64,000 bases of DNA from Phoenix dactylifera (taxonomy: Eukaryota > Streptophyta > Magnoliopsida > Arecales > Arecaceae): NCBI RefSeq assembly GCF_009389715.1, contig NW_024067667.1, forward strand, positions 1,434,001 through 1,498,000, read 5' to 3'. The notes under the pieces were generated by a model. It was not told the origin of the DNA and did not search any database. It saw nothing but the letters and a program-made list of their open reading frames with translations. The translations under genes were made by a program, and so were the position numbers. Shown in pieces: positions 12,535-21,845 of this stretch (position 1 is its first letter; every line of letters starts with the position of its first letter).

Positions 12535-12765
12535 GTCGGCTCCTAAGGGGGAGTCGACTCGCGCATTTGCGGGAGTCGACTCGCGCATTTGCGGGAGTCG
12601 ACTCGCAAAGATGGCAGCAGAGGGGGAGTCGACTCTCATATAGTCGGGAGTCGACTCGAGGTCTACAGGCGCATAAGGAGAGTCGACTCGCGCATATTCT
12701 GGAGTCGACTCGAGGTCGAGTCGACTCGCGACTCAGTGGAGTCGACTCGCAGTCGGGATCCGACT
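12535..12765. repeat. Internal GAGTCGACTC array, opposite orientation to the LTR array
   Basis: About nine copies of GAGTCGACTC lie in about 220 bp between the pol stop and the third ORF. Here the 12-mer is GGAGTCGACTCG, the exact reverse complement of the LTR form CGAGTCGACTCC. Two neighbouring copies share the spacer GCGCATTTGCG. The array ends about 160 bp before the ORF3 ATG. It could be a promoter for ORF3, a remnant of an inverted LTR piece, or an RNA-pairing element; the sequence does not decide. Confidence 0.8.
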
Positions 12766-12921
12766 TTTTAACCCTAACTTTGTCGTTTCGAAAACACTTC
12801 TTTCTCAGCCGCCACTGTTCACAAGCCCTAGAGCCGACTCCTAGGTCGTCCCCGGTCGTTCCCAAGCCTTCTCCGTCGACCTTTTACCATCCTTTAGGTT
12901 TTCATCCCATTCTAGGTCATT

Positions 12922-14517
12922 ATGCCGCGTAAAACCGTAGTCCGGAAGAGGTCCCGACCCGAGGCCGGTCCCGAGAGGCGCTCCAAGGCTCGGCACGATC
13001 CCGCGAGGCCACAACCTCCGGCTCGTTCCCCGCCAAGGGCGGTTCCCGCGAGGCCATTAGCCGGGAAGGCCGTCACCACCGGGAGATATGTCGACTTCGA
13101 CTATCTCTCCCGGGAAGGATTCACTATAAGTGATAGACTTAGGGCACAGGGCTTAGAGTACTTCCTCACCTTAGATCTCCCCACATATCCAGGGCTCATT
13201 AGAGAGTTTTACGGTACCGTCCATCGGGGAGATGGGGGTATCGAGGGCACGGTAGCCGGTGTCCCTCTGTTCATTACGGAGGATCTTATTGCCCACATCC
13301 TCCACCTTCCACTAGTAGGGGTGGCTCCCACACATCCCGAGGACAGGGTTGAGGCCCTTACGGCCGTTCTAGGGCATCCACCCCAGTCACCCTTAGACGA
13401 GGTATCCGCTAGCTCACTTCCGATTGAGATGCGGATCCTCCTAAGTATATTGTCTAGGTCCATCTTCCCTAAGACCGGGAGATTTGACTTTGTATCTGAG
13501 AGAGACCTAGCTCTCATGTTCTACATGCTTCATGACACCCCAATCAACTTCCCCAAACTCATATATCGATACATGTGTGAGCCACTAGACAGACCTAGGC
13601 TCACTTTGCCCTACGGTATGGTCTTCACCTTGTTATTTAGGGAGTACGAGATTCCTATCCCTGAGGGGGAACCCTTTCGCGCATTGCGATGGACTGATCG
13701 CACGCGTGCAGGGACCCTACACAGGATGGGGTTTCGGAAGAGAGAGGGGACATGGGTTAGGAAGTCTTCCATCACCACACAGACCACCAGACCTTCCCCC
13801 AGTCCTGAGCCAGACTCTGACCTTCCCGACTTACCAGACTTTCCATCCACTTCTGCTCCTACCACCTCCGCCGGACCCTCCTCCTCGGCTCCACCATCCA
13901 TGGAGGTCCGCATCGCTCCTGAGCAGCTCCGGGAGCTGCGGCAGGAGATAGTCCGAGATCTGAGGGATGAGTTGCTTCGGGAGCTCCGAGGTTCGGTGCC
14001 TGCTCCCTCTCCCGCTCCATCTTCAGCGTTGGTCCCTTCCCTAACGGCCGTGACTGACATGACGGCTCATGTGCGGGAAGAGATCTACAACATGAGGACT
14101 TTGCTCCAGGCCCAGTTTCATAGCATGAGTGAGGTCACGAGCACCACTCGACAGATGAGGGAGGACATCGGTCGTGACATGCACACCACTACCGAGGGGG
14201 CCGAGCGCTTGTCGAATGTGCTCATCGACAAGCTGGACGCACTTCAGACGTCGGTGACTGAGCTCTCTACTACACATAGCAGAGCCACTTCGTCCATTAT
14301 CACTCAGCTCGGGCATGTTACAGATGCAGTCACCCTCCTCATGGAGCAGAGCAGATTGAGAGGAGGAGCTACATCCTCGAGAGGAGGAGCCACGTCCTCG
14401 AGAGGAGGAGATACATCCTCGAGAGGAGGAGCCACGTCCTCGAGAGGAGGAGATACGTCCTCGAGAGGAGGAGATACATCTTCGAGAGGAGGAGCTACAT
14501 CCTCAAGGAGACCATAG
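12922..14517 (+). CDS. Third ORF of the Sirevirus, putative plant transposon protein
   Basis: This 531-residue ORF lies 562 bp after pol. The N-terminus (1-60) is basic and Pro-rich. About residues 60-260 (VDFDYLSREGFTISDRL, REFYGTVHRGDGG, FITEDLIAHILHLP) resemble the 'putative plant transposon protein' domain common in plant retroelement proteins; I recognise this by pattern and could not search. Residues about 270-330 are Ser/Pro-rich, and about 330-470 look helical or coiled coil (LRELRQEIVRDLRDELLREL). The tail has seven copies of a 7-residue RGG(A/D)TSS repeat (21-bp units). I see no signal peptide or membrane helix, which argues against a classical envelope protein. GC content and codon use differ sharply from AT-rich gag-pol, suggesting separate ancestry. 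ATG at 12922 is the first in the open frame after the array. Confidence 0.75.
   Translation: MPRKTVVRKRSRPEAGPERRSKARHDPARPQPPARSPPRAVPARPLAGKAVTTGRYVDFDYLSREGFTISDRLRAQGLEYFLTLDLPTYPGLIREFYGTVHRGDGGIEGTVAGVPLFITEDLIAHILHLPLVGVAPTHPEDRVEALTAVLGHPPQSPLDEVSASSLPIEMRILLSILSRSIFPKTGRFDFVSERDLALMFYMLHDTPINFPKLIYRYMCEPLDRPRLTLPYGMVFTLLFREYEIPIPEGEPFRALRWTDRTRAGTLHRMGFRKREGTWVRKSSITTQTTRPSPSPEPDSDLPDLPDFPSTSAPTTSAGPSSSAPPSMEVRIAPEQLRELRQEIVRDLRDELLRELRGSVPAPSPAPSSALVPSLTAVTDMTAHVREEIYNMRTLLQAQFHSMSEVTSTTRQMREDIGRDMHTTTEGAERLSNVLIDKLDALQTSVTELSTTHSRATSSIITQLGHVTDAVTLLMEQSRLRGGATSSRGGATSSRGGDTSSRGGATSSRGGDTSSRGGDTSSRGGATSSRRP
14359..14510 (+). repeat. 21-bp coding minisatellite at the ORF3 C-terminus
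   Basis: Seven units of about 21 bp (AGAGGAGGAGCTACATCCTCG with A/D-coding variants) encode RGGATSS or RGGDTSS. The RGG spacing resembles RNA-binding RGG boxes, but that is only a resemblance. Unit number probably differs between element copies. Confidence 0.85.
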
Positions 14518-15258
14518 CTACTTTTTGTGTTTTGTTTTGACTGTATTGTTTTGCCTTATTTTTTTTTGTACTCTCAAATGTATTTACATGCAAATCAATA
14601 CAATGAGTAGCCATATTTTCTTCAATTCTGTGCCATTTGATGATTGATTGGTTGTGCCATTGATTGTGTGTGCTTACCTTCTTTTTGATACGATGACAAA
14701 AAGGGGGAGAAATATGTATAAAATATGTAAAAGGAATCAATGAAAATCAAAAAAAACTGTTAAAACACACAAAATTTGTTCTAAGTGGATTTGGTACCTC
14801 GAGGCTCATTATCTCTCTTTTGGGGCTCCTAATGTAGTAATCTCCAGAATCTATTCAAGGGATATTCGGAGATTAGCTGAATCCTACACAAGAACAAATT
14901 GACAGATTTTCCCTCTAAAAACAAAAAATTCAGTTCAAAAACTTCAAAGCATTAAAAGAAAATTCAGAGAATCAAAACATAGTAGAATGCATATGTTGAG
15001 GGGGAGAATCTGAATATTAATCAAGCTAAATCATTAAAGATATATAAGCCAAACAATTGATTGTATAATATGAAGGCTTATATAATTCCAAATGAAAGGG
15101 GGAGCTTTAACTCCGAAATTTATTGTTTCACTCCTTTCAAGCTTGGATAAATTGAATTACCAGACATTTGAATTCAATTATGGATTTTATTTCATTGTTT
15201 ATTGAGCAATTCACTTTACATATACTCAATGTTTTGTCATCATCAAAAAGGGGGAGAT
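14518..15258 (+). other. Polypurine-tract region before the 3' LTR
   Basis: AT-rich non-coding DNA with four polypurine tracts: about 14697-14711 (AAAAAGGGGGAGAAA), 14999-15006, 15095-15104 and 15245-15257. The last abuts the 3' LTR and is the likely primer for plus-strand synthesis. Several extra tracts in this place are a known Sirevirus trait. Confidence 0.8.
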
Positions 15259-17248
15259 TGTGGAGTGATTGATTAAAACCCTATTTGATTTTGATGAGCT
15301 CAAAGCATTTGAGTATATCTCTTGCTTACTAATGAATTCAATTAAGTGTTTCAGTGAAAATCGTGTCTAAGTGTCTCTAGACTTGGTTCATAATATTTTG
15401 GATAAGTTAAGAAGTCAGCCTGAACCAAAATCTGAGACTCGAGTCGACTCCAGAGTATCACGAGTCGACTCCAAGCGTATCAAGTTCACTGGCACGGGCT
15501 CGAGTCAACTCCGGATAAGTACGAGTCGACTCCGACTTAGAACAGACAGACGAACAGAAAGCATCAACTCAAAACCTGTCAGCGAGTCGACTCCTGAAGT
15601 GCGCGAGTCGACTCCGATGTTCACCGAGTCGACTCCAGGGTAGCAAGAGTCGACTCCAAGGAGCCACAGGCAGAAAAGTCAGAGAGCAGTTTTCGGGTCT
15701 GAGATTCGAGTCGACTCCCGTGGAACGCGAGTCGACTCCGATGGTTAGCAAGTCGACTTCAAAGAAAGTGAGAGTCGACTCTCAGAGGAACACAAGGAAA
15801 AAGTCAGAGAACGTTTTTCGAACTCTGAGATTCGAGTCGACTCCCGCAATACGCGAGTCGACTCCGAGACTCCGCAACCACAAAGAAGACAGAAGACCAA
15901 TTTACTGTCTCTGAGATTCGAGTCGACTCCCAGACAGCTAGAGTCGACTCCAAGGCAGCTCTACATCAAAAAGACAGAAGACAGTGTTTCGAAAACTGAG
16001 AGCCGAGTCGACTCCGGGGAAGTTTGAGTCGACTCCAAGACTGGACGAGGCAAAAGACAGAAGATAGGGAGTTCGGGCTCTGAGCGCCGAGTCGACTCCC
16101 AGGATTGTCGAGTCGACTCGAGTGGACCAAATTCAAAAATTGATCCACGGACTCCATGGGATGAGCCGACTCCGAGAAAGCCAAGTCAGCTCCAGAAGTT
16201 GGCGAGTCGACTCCAGGTCAAGACGAGTCGACTCCCAGCCTAAGAGGGTACTTTAATTCAAATCCGAAACAGTTGCCGAGTCGACTCCAGAAAAGCATGA
16301 GTCGACTCCCGCTACAGTCGAGTCGACTCCTGATCGCGCGAGTCGACTCCAACCCACCAACGGACACATTGTCAGGGTGTACAGAGTGTGCAGAACGGGC
16401 AGAAAAAGCTCTCTAACGGCTAGTTTCCGTGGGGGTTGGTTTAAATAGCCACAGAGGACTGTAGCAAAGCAGAGAACAACCATTCCACTCCAAGTAATCA
16501 AGCTTTCAATCTCTGCAACTTGTTCTTCAACGAAAAAGAGGGAAGAGCAGCATTAACTGCATCCACCTACTTCTTTCCAACAGTGAAAGAGCCTCCTCCT
16601 GCATTCAAGTCGACTACACATTCAAGAGGAGACCCGAAGTTCAAGAAGCCCTTCCTCTTCTCCAACTTAAAAGCGTTTGAGGGCTCTTAACTTCGTTATT
16701 GTTCATATTGCCATTTATCTGCTTTTGAGAAGCTGTATTTTTCTGTTTGTTCTTTTCATCTACACATTGTCTTTGCTTGGTTCAATCGGGGGATTGAATC
16801 AAGGATATAGAGGTTGGTTGGTGAGCCGAATGTAAAACCAACGTGTAAGGGTTCGATTGTGATCCCGGGAAAACAATCGGGGTTGGTTCTAGTCGGTGAG
16901 CCTGGGAAAACCGACCGAGTTCGTTGTGAGCTCGTAAAACAACAAGTTTGGTTGTGAGCTTGGAAAACAACCGGCTGTAATCCAAGGGGTTATAGTGAAT
17001 TCCCAAGTGAGACTTGGGGAGTGGACGTAGGAGCAAGGGTTAGCTCCGAACCACTATAAAACTTGGTGTTTGTGATTGATTGTCTCTCTTTCTCTTACTC
17101 TCATATCACTCACAGCACATAGCAATTAATCGAACAACTTGCAATAGCTTTAATTAGTCATCCACATCGTTTTAAATTGTAAGATTATTTTAAAACCCAA
17201 TTCACCCCCCCCCCCCCCCCCTCTCTTGGGTTGTCTATCTGGGCAACA
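15259..17248 (+). repeat. 3' LTR of Sirevirus
   Basis: A 1990-bp LTR that is about 99% identical by eye to 5434-7415, with the same TG...CA ends. Its U3 repeats the palindrome array (about 15440-16355), with one copy lost by a G-to-A change near 15511. The C-run near the end is longer (about 17205-17221). Most differences from the 5' LTR are transitions. Confidence 0.95.
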
Positions 17249-17253
17249 AAAAC

Positions 17254-17990
17254 TCCTATACTTTTCTAAAATAATTTATGCAAGGGAACAAATATATTTT
17301 TCTAAAATAATTTCTATGTGGAAACTATAAATGGATGCCTTTCATTATTGTATTTTCCTAAAATAATTTTAGATATTTATAAACATCTTTCTAGCATATT
17401 TAGATAAGTTTGACATATATAGATATGTTTAACACACTTGGATAAATTTAGCATATCTAGCTTCTAATAGTTCCTAAAACTTCTACACTTTCCTAAAATA
17501 ATTTATGCATGGGACAAATACCTTTTTCTAAAATAATTTCTATGCGGCAACAATAAACGGATGCCTTTCCTTTTTTTCATTTTCCTAAAATAATTTTAGA
17601 TATTTCTAGATATCTTTCTATCATATTTAGATATGTTTACATATATAGATCTGTTTAATTACATTTTGATAATTTTAACATATCTAGCTTTAAATATTTT
17701 CTAAAAGTTCTATGCTTTCCTAAAATAATTCATGCCCGGCGACAAATATCTTTTCCTAAAATAATTTCTGCATGGGGACTATAAATGGAGGACTTTCATT
17801 ATAGCATTTTTCTAAAATAATTTTAGTTATTTCTAAACATCTTTATGGCATATTTAGATAACTACAACATATATGGATATGTTTAAGATATTTATATAGT
17901 TCAACATATCTAGCTTTAAACATTTTCTAAAATTAATGTGGTTCCCTAAAATAATTTATGCATGAGAGCAATTAATTCTTTTTAATTCCC
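17254..17990. repeat. About 226-bp tandem array, copy 1 right part, running into the gene promoter
   Basis: This continues the array broken by the Sirevirus. Anchors (CTATAAATGG or variants) lie at about 17323, 17550 and 17778, giving spacings of 227 and 228 bp. The last unit merges with the TATA box of the PMEI-like gene at 17991. It is collinear with 27945-28850. Confidence 0.75.
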
Positions 17991-17997
17991 TATAAAA
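17991..17997 (+). promoter_or_regulatory. TATA box of PMEI-like gene 1
   Basis: TATAAAA lies 63 bp before the chosen ATG. Transcription should start about 30 bp downstream, near 18020-18025. This excludes the in-frame ATG at 18000 as the normal start. Confidence 0.7.
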
Positions 17998-18053
17998 CAA
18001 TGCTCTCCCCTCCCCAGTCCCCATGCTTTCGCATCTCCTCCTTTCCACAAATA

Positions 18054-18581
18054 ATGGCTGCTTCTATAGCTCTCCTTTGCTTCCTCCTCATCCTCAACCA
18101 AAGCTCCTCTCTTGTCAGTGCCTCCGTCCAGCAGACATGCAAGACTGTGGCAGAAAGAAGCCCTAACATCAACTACAACTTCTGTGTCGCATCTCTCAGT
18201 GCTGATCCCAAAAGCGGCTCGGCTGACACCCAGGGTCTGGCTGTCATCGCCACTAAGTTGGCCAAGGCCAAGGCCACGACTACCCAGTCGACGATCTCCA
18301 ATCTATTGAAGAAGACAAGGGACAAAGCTACCAAGGAATGCCTGAGTGATTGTTCAACTATGTATTCTGACTTGGTCGATACGTTGAAAGACACCGTTCG
18401 TGCCATCACATCCAAACGCTACTCTGACGCGAAGACTTATCTTAGTGCGGCCCTGGATGTGGGTGATGACTGTGAGCATGAATTTGCAGAGTTGAAAGTC
18501 AAGTCACCATTGACCAAAGAGAATAACGATTCCCGAGAGCTCTCCACTCTTGCTCTGGTCATCACCAAACTTCTAGGATGA
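18054..18581 (+). CDS. PMEI / invertase-inhibitor-like secreted protein 1 (Pla a 1-like)
   Basis: This is a 175-residue intronless gene. Residues 1 to about 23 form a signal peptide (hydrophobic SIALLCFLLIL, cleavage likely after VSA). The mature part begins with the family pattern T-C-K-x-V and has the N-terminal Cys pair C29/C44 (RSPNINYNFC), then C100 and C140, the usual second disulphide. C96 is an extra Cys. The tail, SPLTKEN...LALVITKLLG, matches the family end. Proteins of this fold are secreted four-helix bundles that bind pectin methylesterase or acid invertase one-to-one in the cell wall; sequence alone does not tell which. The closest recognised relatives are the pollen-allergen-type putative invertase inhibitors. 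I chose the ATG at 18054 because the TATA box is at 17991. It pairs with the copy at 28914-29441 (about 89% protein identity). Confidence 0.9.
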   Translation: MAASIALLCFLLILNQSSSLVSASVQQTCKTVAERSPNINYNFCVASLSADPKSGSADTQGLAVIATKLAKAKATTTQSTISNLLKKTRDKATKECLSDCSTMYSDLVDTLKDTVRAITSKRYSDAKTYLSAALDVGDDCEHEFAELKVKSPLTKENNDSRELSTLALVITKLLG

Positions 18582-18919
18582 TTGATATTGCTTGCTTTCC
18601 CAATTTACATGGTTTTCTTCTTTTTTTTTTCTCCTTTTCTTTTCAAGTCCTCCAGCTGAGGGAACTCAAATGCTGTAGAAGGCCAAAGAAATAATCAATG
18701 AGAATGACAAATTTCATGTGAAAAATTAGGTATGGAGACATCAGTTAGAATTTTTGTGGTATTACTAGTTTAAGATTGTAGTTATCAAATATTGAAAATA
18801 AGCCACAAAGTAATATTTAAATTTTTGATATATTGAAAATAAGCCACAAAGTAATATTTAAGATTAACTCTAAATACATCAGTTGCAAAGCAAGATAACC
18901 TTCAGTGATACCATGGACC
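18582..18919 (+). other. 3' flank of PMEI-like gene 1
   Basis: T-rich 3' untranslated and flanking DNA (GATTGATATTGCTTGCTTT onward). It is matched by the 3' flank of gene 2, including ACATCAGTTAG and AAGCCACAAAG. A 33-bp stretch ending AATATTTAA is repeated twice (about 18792-18862). A poly(A) signal cannot be chosen with confidence. Confidence 0.5.
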
Positions 18920-19865
18920 TGTAAAAGCCCGCAATTTGTTGGTTAATGGGCCGACCTGAAGAGGCCAGGCCCATTAGCATCTGCTGTGGTCGACCAGGAT
19001 CGACCGATAGTGGGAGGTATCGTGCCGGTGACTCCGAGAGATTAGAGGTGATCCAACCACCGGCCAAATCTAGGGGAAATCCAACTAGTTATGTCTTCTC
19101 CTTCTCTTCTGTTGAAGCAATCGCAACCCTCGAAGCGCCGCCAATTTCCAAGCCCCGGAATTCCATCGGAAAGGCTCGTCCGATCATCCTTGATGCTTCG
19201 CTGGACTGAGGTAATGGGTCAATCCACTTCTTCCTCCTGGTTTTCTAGCTCCATTGTCGTTGTCGTCGTTTGATTTGGACCGGCGAGCTGCCGGAATAGC
19301 TTGAAACAGGGCATTCCCTGTTTTCTTCTTCTTGCTGGTTTTTGCCGATCGCCGCCGGCCACCGTCAGCCACCGTCGCCCTTGTTTGTCACTTGGACGCA
19401 CGGAGAGCGATTGGCCGCCCACCATGGTTGAAAGGGAAGGGAGGAAGAGAAGGGCCGAGCCATTCATTCTTTCCTCTTTTCCCTTTCCCGTTTCCTTCCG
19501 TCCGGCAGACCTCTGTCGCCGTCGATGTCTCTAGGGTCGGCGATCATCACCGGGGCCGGACTGCTGTGGGCCGCCATCCATGGGTTCCTCCATGGCTCGG
19601 GTTGAGGGAGAGGGGGAGATGTCTCCCTGTTTGAGAAGGGGAGAAGGTTTTCCCTTCTCTCTCTTCCTTCCCGCTCTCTCTTCTCTCAACCATTTCTCTC
19701 TCTTCTCTCTAGTTGGGATAAAAGAGTTGTGGAAGCGGGGTTTGGGGGATGCAACCCCTGGTGGACCCCAATAATGGGTTCTAGGTAGTTGATTCCCAGT
19801 TTATAGTTTTACTCTAATAATGTGTTTGGTTCTGTAGAGAAATAATTTGCAAGAGAGAAACAGCT
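18920..19865 (+). repeat. Probable Gypsy-type LTR fragment
   Basis: This GC-richer block stands out from its surroundings. It starts TGTAAAAGCCCG and contains CGCTGGACTGAGGTAATGGG near 19199. That matches in layout the CGCCGGACCGAGGTAAG segment of the solo LTR at 52688-54634 (read on its minus strand), with a similar CT-rich, Pro/Arg-coding-like stretch after it. The short ORFs here (for example 19219-19774) are not conserved proteins. The right end is not defined because LINE sequence begins near 19868. No target duplication was found. Confidence 0.5.
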
Positions 19866-19867
19866 GA

Positions 19868-20093
19868 GCAGGGTTCTTGAGAGATATCGGCGTTTACCAC
19901 CTACTTTTGAAAGATATCCGGACCATGATTTGTGATGGGATGGTGCTTTAGGCGAAGCATATGTTTAGAGAGGCCAATGGGGCTGCAGATTGCGTGGCGT
20001 CCTTTATTGCCAATCATTCCGAAGACCACCTCTAGGTGGGAGAGACGGAGTTGCCTAGTGCTCTCCGCAATGTGTTGCTTTTTGATTTTCTTA
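19868..20093 (+). mobile_element. LINE 3' fragment (RNase H-like end), left half
   Basis: A short decayed reading frame gives HMFREANGAADCVASFIANHSED near 19950-20030. This is the C-terminal RNase H-like signature of plant L1-type LINEs, also seen at 24905-25255 and 63697-64000. It is cut at 20093 by the MITE and resumes at 21792, where a poly(A) tail ends it at about 21844. Confidence 0.6.
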
Positions 20094-21788
20094 AGCCCTG
20101 TTTGGGGGAGCTGTTGGCAGTAGAGCTGTTAAAAGTAAAGCTGTTGGAAGTAGAGCTGTTTGAAGTAGAGCTGTTATAAAAAGCTGTTTTCTGTTTGGTA
20201 ACTACATTCGTAAAGTGCTTTGGTACTTTGTTTTGTGTTTGGTAAACAAACTGAGAAAGTACTTTTATATGATAAAATTACCATAAAGGACATTGCATAG
20301 TATTATACAACAGAACATAATAAAACATAATATAAATTAATACATAAATATACGATATAGTATAATATTATTGTAATATAAAATAATATTATGTTAATAT
20401 AGCATAATAGTAATATAATTATTAGAGTAAATTAATATTTGGTAATATAACATGATATTAAATTATTTAACATAACATATTAATGTATTATGATATAATA
20501 TAATATATATTATATTTATAATATAATACAATAATAAAAGTATAAAATATTATAATTGTTAGTATAAATTAATTTCCCATAATATAACATAATATTAAAT
20601 TATTTAAAATAACATATTAATGTATTATAATGTAATGTAATATAATACAATATTTATAGTATAATACAATAATAAGGGTATAAAATATTATAATTATTAT
20701 TATAAATTAATTTTTCATAATATAACATAATATTAAATTATTTAAAATAACATATTAATGTATTATAATGTAATGTAATATAATACAATATTTATAGTAT
20801 AATACAATAATAAAGGTATAAAATATTATAATTATTATTATAAATTAATTTTTCATAATATAACATAATATTAAATTATTTAACATGACATATTAATGTA
20901 TTATGATATAATATGATATGATATTATATTTATAGTATAATACAAAAATAAAGGTATAAAATATTATAATTATTAGTATAAATTAATTTTCCATAATATA
21001 ACATAATATTAAATTATTTAACATAGCATATTAATGTATTATGATATAATATAATATGATATTATATTTATAGTATAACACAAAAATAAAGGTATAAAAT
21101 ATTATAATTATTAGTATAAAATAATTTTTCATAATATAACATAATATTAAATTATTTAACATAGCATATTAATGTATTATGATATAATATAATATGATAT
21201 TATATTTATAGTATAACACAAAAATAAAGGTATAAAATATTATAATTATTAGTATAAAATAATTTTCCATAATAATTTCCCATAATTTCCCATAAAATAA
21301 TTTTTCGTGGTCTAGGGACTCTTCTTCGTGGTCCACGCTCGAGGAGGACCTCAGCATGGGCCGCGAGGTTGATGATAAAAAAAAAAACAATAGATTGATT
21401 TTGGAAGGTATGGAAAAGGATTAAAAAAAATTTCTTCTAAAATGTGGTTCAAGAGATGCATACAAAAATTGAAAAGAAAAATACCTTTTCTTATGGAAGG
21501 GAGTCTGACGGCTAGGGTTCTTGGCTCCAGCAGATTTTTAGGTTTATAAAGGGACAAACTATGTAATTATGTTATTTTAATATGGGCATTTTTGTCAAAA
21601 ACACAGCTTTCCGAAAAAGCTGAAACAGCTCCCTCCCAAAAGCTCCAAATTGGAGCTTCCTCCCAAAAGCTGTTTTCAGCTTCCCGCAAAAGCTGAAACA
21701 GCTTTTTGAAAAATTTACCAAACACAGTTTTTAATCTAAAAGTACTTTTGGAGGGCCAGAAAGTGCCAAAAGCTCCCCAAACAGGGCC
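20094..21788. mobile_element. PIF/Harbinger-like MITE with expanded internal minisatellite
   Basis: Terminal inverted repeats read AGCCCTGTTTGGGGGAGCT at the left and, reverse-complemented, GGCCCTGTTTGGGGAGCT at the right, flanked by TTA on both sides (20091-20093, 21789-21791). The subterminal DNA is full of AGCTGTTT/AAACAGCT words that can pair. There is no transposase. The middle (about 20440-21290) is a minisatellite of about 138-bp units. Length, TIR and 3-bp TTA duplication fit the Tourist/Harbinger group. Confidence 0.8.
20440..21290. repeat. Minisatellite, unit about 138 bp, inside the MITE
   Basis: About six units begin near 20442, 20581, 20719, 20858, 20995 and 21132, each starting AATATAACATAATATTAAAT. 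Spacing is 137-139 bp. Units are over 80% AT and become more alike toward the right, as expected for recent local expansion. Confidence 0.85.
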
Positions 21789-21791
21789 TTA

Positions 21792-21845
21792 GTTGTATCC
21801 TTACAAGTTATATATGATACTTCCGTTTTTAGCAAAAAAAAAAAG
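21792..21845 (+). mobile_element. LINE 3' tail, right half with poly(A)
   Basis: This continues the LINE fragment broken at 20093 and ends in a run of about 12 A at about 21833-21844. It shows the MITE entered an already inserted LINE. Confidence 0.5.

Larger units (their letters stand above)
5429..17253 (+). mobile_element. Nearly intact Sirevirus-type Copia retrotransposon with target duplication
   Basis: The LTRs are at 5434-7415 and 15259-17248, both TG...CA, flanked by the same 5 bases AAAAC (5429-5433 and 17249-17253). The primer site complementary to initiator tRNA-Met is at 7418-7430. Order inside: gag with two CCHC knuckles, protease-integrase-reverse transcriptase-RNase H (Copia order), a third GC-rich ORF, several polypurine tracts, 3' LTR. 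Large LTRs, an extra 3' ORF and multiple polypurine tracts fit the Sirevirus/Maximus lineage. By eye the LTRs differ at about 19 positions plus C-run length, roughly 1%, so insertion is recent. The element is disabled in pol by one in-frame stop. Confidence 0.95.

Noticed and set aside
12495..12932. ORFs through the internal palindrome array
   Set aside because: Open on both strands only because the repeat has no stops; not conserved proteins.
12922..14517. Calling ORF3 a retroviral envelope gene
   Set aside because: No signal peptide, membrane helix or fusion peptide is visible; position alone is not enough.
18000..18053. Upstream in-frame ATG giving a 193-residue PMEI protein (also 28860)
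   Set aside because: It lies 3 bp after the TATA box, before the expected transcript start, and would put polar residues ahead of the signal peptide.
19219..19774. Overlapping GC-rich ORFs near 19.2-19.8 kb
   Set aside because: No family patterns; the block has the layout of a Gypsy-type LTR, including a CGGACTGAGGTAA segment shared with the solo LTR.
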